Below, piece after piece: positions 62,190 through 64,000 of a stretch of DNA of 64,000 nucleotides. Position numbers and translations under genes: made by a program. Source of the DNA: Flavobacterium sp. KACC 22763 (lineage in GTDB: Bacteria > Bacteroidota > Bacteroidia > Flavobacteriales > Flavobacteriaceae). The notes beneath the pieces were generated by a model that saw nothing but the letters and a program-made list of their open reading frames with translations, ran no database searches and was not told where the DNA came from. Each line of letters starts with the position of its first letter. Position 1 is the stretch's first letter. Where the stretch lies: positions 4,278,001 to 4,342,000 of the forward strand of contig NZ_CP117879.1 in the NCBI RefSeq assembly GCF_028736155.1, written 5' to 3'.

Positions 62190-62582
62190 ATGGAAACAAA
62201 TAGACAGAAAAAAATAGGCGGTGTTCTTCAGAAAGATCTGGTTGACATTTTGCAAGGTGAAGTGAGAAAAAACGGAATTACAAACTTGGTAATTTCAGTA
62301 TCCAAAGTAAGTGTAACTACAGACTTATCTGTAGCAACAGTGTATTTAAGCATTTTTCCGCAAGAAAAAGCCAAAGAAACTTTAGAAGCAATAAAAACGA
62401 ACACAACTTTAATCAAACATGATTTGGCGCAGCGTGTGCGTTTGCAATTACGCCGTGTTCCGAATTTGGTATTCTTTATAGATGATTCTCTAGATTATAT
62501 AGAGAAAATTGACAATGCACTTGCAGGAAAAGAAAACCCAATAGAAAACCGTGATCTTTTAGAAAAAAGAAGAAAGTCATAA
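62190..62582 (+). CDS. rbfA: 30S ribosome-binding factor RbfA
   Basis: 130 residues. KH-like fold: GVLQKDLVDILQGEVRKNGITNLVISVSKVSVTTDLSVATVYLSIFP and the C-terminal RRVPNLVFFIDDSLDYIEKIDNAL are the family signature. It assists 16S rRNA 5'-end maturation of the 30S subunit and cold adaptation. Its stop is 1 bp before the TTG of the permease gene. Confidence 0.95.
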   Translation: METNRQKKIGGVLQKDLVDILQGEVRKNGITNLVISVSKVSVTTDLSVATVYLSIFPQEKAKETLEAIKTNTTLIKHDLAQRVRLQLRRVPNLVFFIDDSLDYIEKIDNALAGKENPIENRDLLEKRRKS

Positions 62583-62583
62583 T

Positions 62584-63783
62584 TTGAATTTCCCCTTATA
62601 CATAGCCAAACGTTATATTTTTAGCAGCAGTAAAAACAATGCTATTAATATTATCAATCGTATTGCCAGCATGGGAATCATTGTTGGTACAATGGCTTTG
62701 TTTGTGGTTTTGTCTGTTTTCAGCGGACTTAAAGTTTTTAGTCTTTCATTTACAAATGAAATTGATCCCGATTTAAAATTGACAAGCACCTATGGAAAGT
62801 CTTTTTTATTTACTCCAGATCAGGAAAATCAGATCAAGAAAATCAATGGTGTTGTTTCTTATACCAAAATTATAGAAGAGCGTGTGCTGTTTTTATTCAA
62901 AGACAAACAGCAAGTTACCTATTTGAAAGGAGTTGACAGCTTATATCCCGTTGTCAACGATATCAAGAAGAAACTTTTTAATGGTCAGTGGCTGAAACCA
63001 GAAAGTTACCAGGTTGTAATTGGCTATGGCTTAGCTCAAAATTTCTCCATGGGAATTTTAGATTTTGAAAACCCGCTTCAGATTTTTGCTCCGAAACCAG
63101 GAAAAGGTGGAATTGAAAATCCAGAAGAAGCTTTCAATAAAACGGATGTATTGCCTGTTGGAATTTATTCAATTAGCGAAGATTTAGATTCAAAATATGT
63201 ATTTGCAGATTTAGATTTAGTGCAAGAATTGTTAATGTATAAGCATAATCAAATCTCTGGACTAGAATTTAAATTAAAAGAAAACGCAGATGAAGATGCT
63301 GTAAAGAAACAGCTTAATTCTATTTTTAAAGATAAAATTACTTTAAAAAACAGGGCACAGCTGAATGAGTCTTTGTATAAAATGCTTAATACAGAGAATA
63401 TTGCTGTGTATTTAATCTTTACATTAGTTATCATTGTGGCACTTTTTAATTTGATTGGCGCATTGATTATGATGATTTTAGAAAAGAAAGGAAACCTTAA
63501 AACTCTTTTCAATTTAGGATCTGATATTGGCGATCTTCGAAAAATATTTCTGCTTCAAGGAACTTTATTAAGCGTTTTTGGCGGTTTAATTGGACTCGTT
63601 TTGGGCATTATCCTCGTGATATTACAGCAGAAATTTGAACTTATTATGATTACGCCAACCTTGGCTTATCCAGTTGTTTTTACAATTGAAAATGTTCTAA
63701 TCGTAATGACGACCATTATTTCTTTAGGGTTTGTTGCTTCATTAATTGCAAGCAGTCGAGTAAGTAAAAAATTACTAGATTAA
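62584..63783 (+). CDS. FtsX-like permease, LolC/LolE family
   Basis: 399 residues; the TTG start gives MNFPLYIAKRYIFSSSKNN, and homologues begin the same way. First membrane segment near residues 30-50 (IASMGIIVGTMALFVVLSVFSG), a large periplasmic loop (50-270), and three C-terminal segments (about 275-395) with LKTLFNLGSDIGDLRKIFLLQG. LolC/E-type proteins extract lipoproteins from the inner membrane with the LolD ATPase, which is not here. Coupled to rbfA. Confidence 0.9.
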   Translation: MNFPLYIAKRYIFSSSKNNAINIINRIASMGIIVGTMALFVVLSVFSGLKVFSLSFTNEIDPDLKLTSTYGKSFLFTPDQENQIKKINGVVSYTKIIEERVLFLFKDKQQVTYLKGVDSLYPVVNDIKKKLFNGQWLKPESYQVVIGYGLAQNFSMGILDFENPLQIFAPKPGKGGIENPEEAFNKTDVLPVGIYSISEDLDSKYVFADLDLVQELLMYKHNQISGLEFKLKENADEDAVKKQLNSIFKDKITLKNRAQLNESLYKMLNTENIAVYLIFTLVIIVALFNLIGALIMMILEKKGNLKTLFNLGSDIGDLRKIFLLQGTLLSVFGGLIGLVLGIILVILQQKFELIMITPTLAYPVVFTIENVLIVMTTIISLGFVASLIASSRVSKKLLD

Positions 63784-63955
63784 TTTTTCTTTAGAAATAT
63801 TACTTATATTTACTCCCTTGAAAATCTACAGCATATGATTGTTTCTGCCTAATCCTATTTTATTTTTTTAGAATAATTAGGATACTTACGTTTACTTTTT
63901 TAGTTCAGATTAAGATACATCTGGACGAATTTTATCATTTTTATCCTAAAATATC

Positions 63956-64000
63956 ATGACAGAAACAACTATAAAGAAAAGTTTCTTTTCTAAAATTTTT
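63956..64000 (+). CDS. Start of a further gene, cut by window edge
   Basis: The last 45 bases read MTETTIKKSFFSKIF with no stop. The ATG is preceded by a 170-bp leader containing a five-codon open frame and a hairpin. Too little is visible to assign a family. Confidence 0.5.
   Translation, partial: MTETTIKKSFFSKIF

Overview
The window is a low-GC chromosomal segment of a Flavobacterium-like member of the Bacteroidota. The evidence is Bacteroidota-type promoters (TAnnTTTG at -7, sometimes with TTTG about 18 nt upstream), an SprE/PorW type IX secretion/gliding lipoprotein, an atpB-E-F-H-A-G cluster without the beta and epsilon genes, a GlnRS with a C-terminal extension, and many Flavobacteriia-specific DUF families. 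I see no insertion sequence, integrase, CRISPR array or rRNA. One tRNA (Cys) is present. Names given as DUF numbers are recognised from memory and were not searched.

Layout. 1-8.3 kb: a truncated DUF4175-like coiled-coil membrane protein, gltX, an SPFH protein, a YtxH/holin-like/small-protein stress cluster, a secreted hypothetical, then a 1.2-kb very AT-rich gap holding three diverged repeat copies. 8.3-20 kb: glnS, a ParE/RelE-type toxin-antitoxin pair, folB, tRNA-Cys, the rnr-GIN-LysE operon, a DUF2007 protein, rpiB, a DUF1294 protein, tex and tatA. 20-24 kb: a membrane/coiled-coil protein, a GH3-family protein and a DUF6909-like protein. 24-35.3 kb: a surface-polysaccharide locus with a Wzz-like protein, a lipoprotein, Wzx, two Wzy/WaaL-like proteins, three glycosyltransferases and UDP-glucuronate decarboxylase, closed by an ORF6N gene with a palindrome array and a CapK-like ligase on the opposite strand. 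35.4-41.4 kb: purD, DUF6341, DUF6427, upp, DUF4254, a GT9 and two small hypotheticals. 41.5-45 kb: a PaaE-like ferredoxin reductase and a DUF5687/ATPase ABC exporter. 45-54 kb: sprE, bactofilin, atpZ and the ATP synthase cluster, followed by a 44/45-bp tandem-repeat array. 54.5-64 kb: a GNAT, a second flippase, dut, a nucleotidyltransferase, TPR, DUF4292 and EnvC-like proteins, a CBS protein, rbfA, a LolC/E-like permease and the first 15 codons of one more gene.

How they fit together. The window mixes housekeeping functions (translation, RNA decay, nucleotide salvage, ATP synthesis) with envelope building. The envelope side comprises polysaccharide export, LPS-type glycosyl transfer, murein-hydrolase activation, lipoprotein sorting, gliding/T9SS and Tat. 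The polysaccharide locus lacks an initiating sugar-phosphate transferase and a UDP-glucose dehydrogenase, so it must rely on genes elsewhere.

The most unusual structure is at the end of the polysaccharide locus. A 31-nt perfect palindrome lies inside the ORF6N coding sequence and encodes the family's LRSQ.VTSS motif. Five related palindromes stand in series immediately downstream of that gene. Other unexplained structures are the three ungapped repeat copies with an exactly conserved 61-nt spacer in the 7.1-8.3 kb gap, and the alternating 44/45-bp array after atpG.
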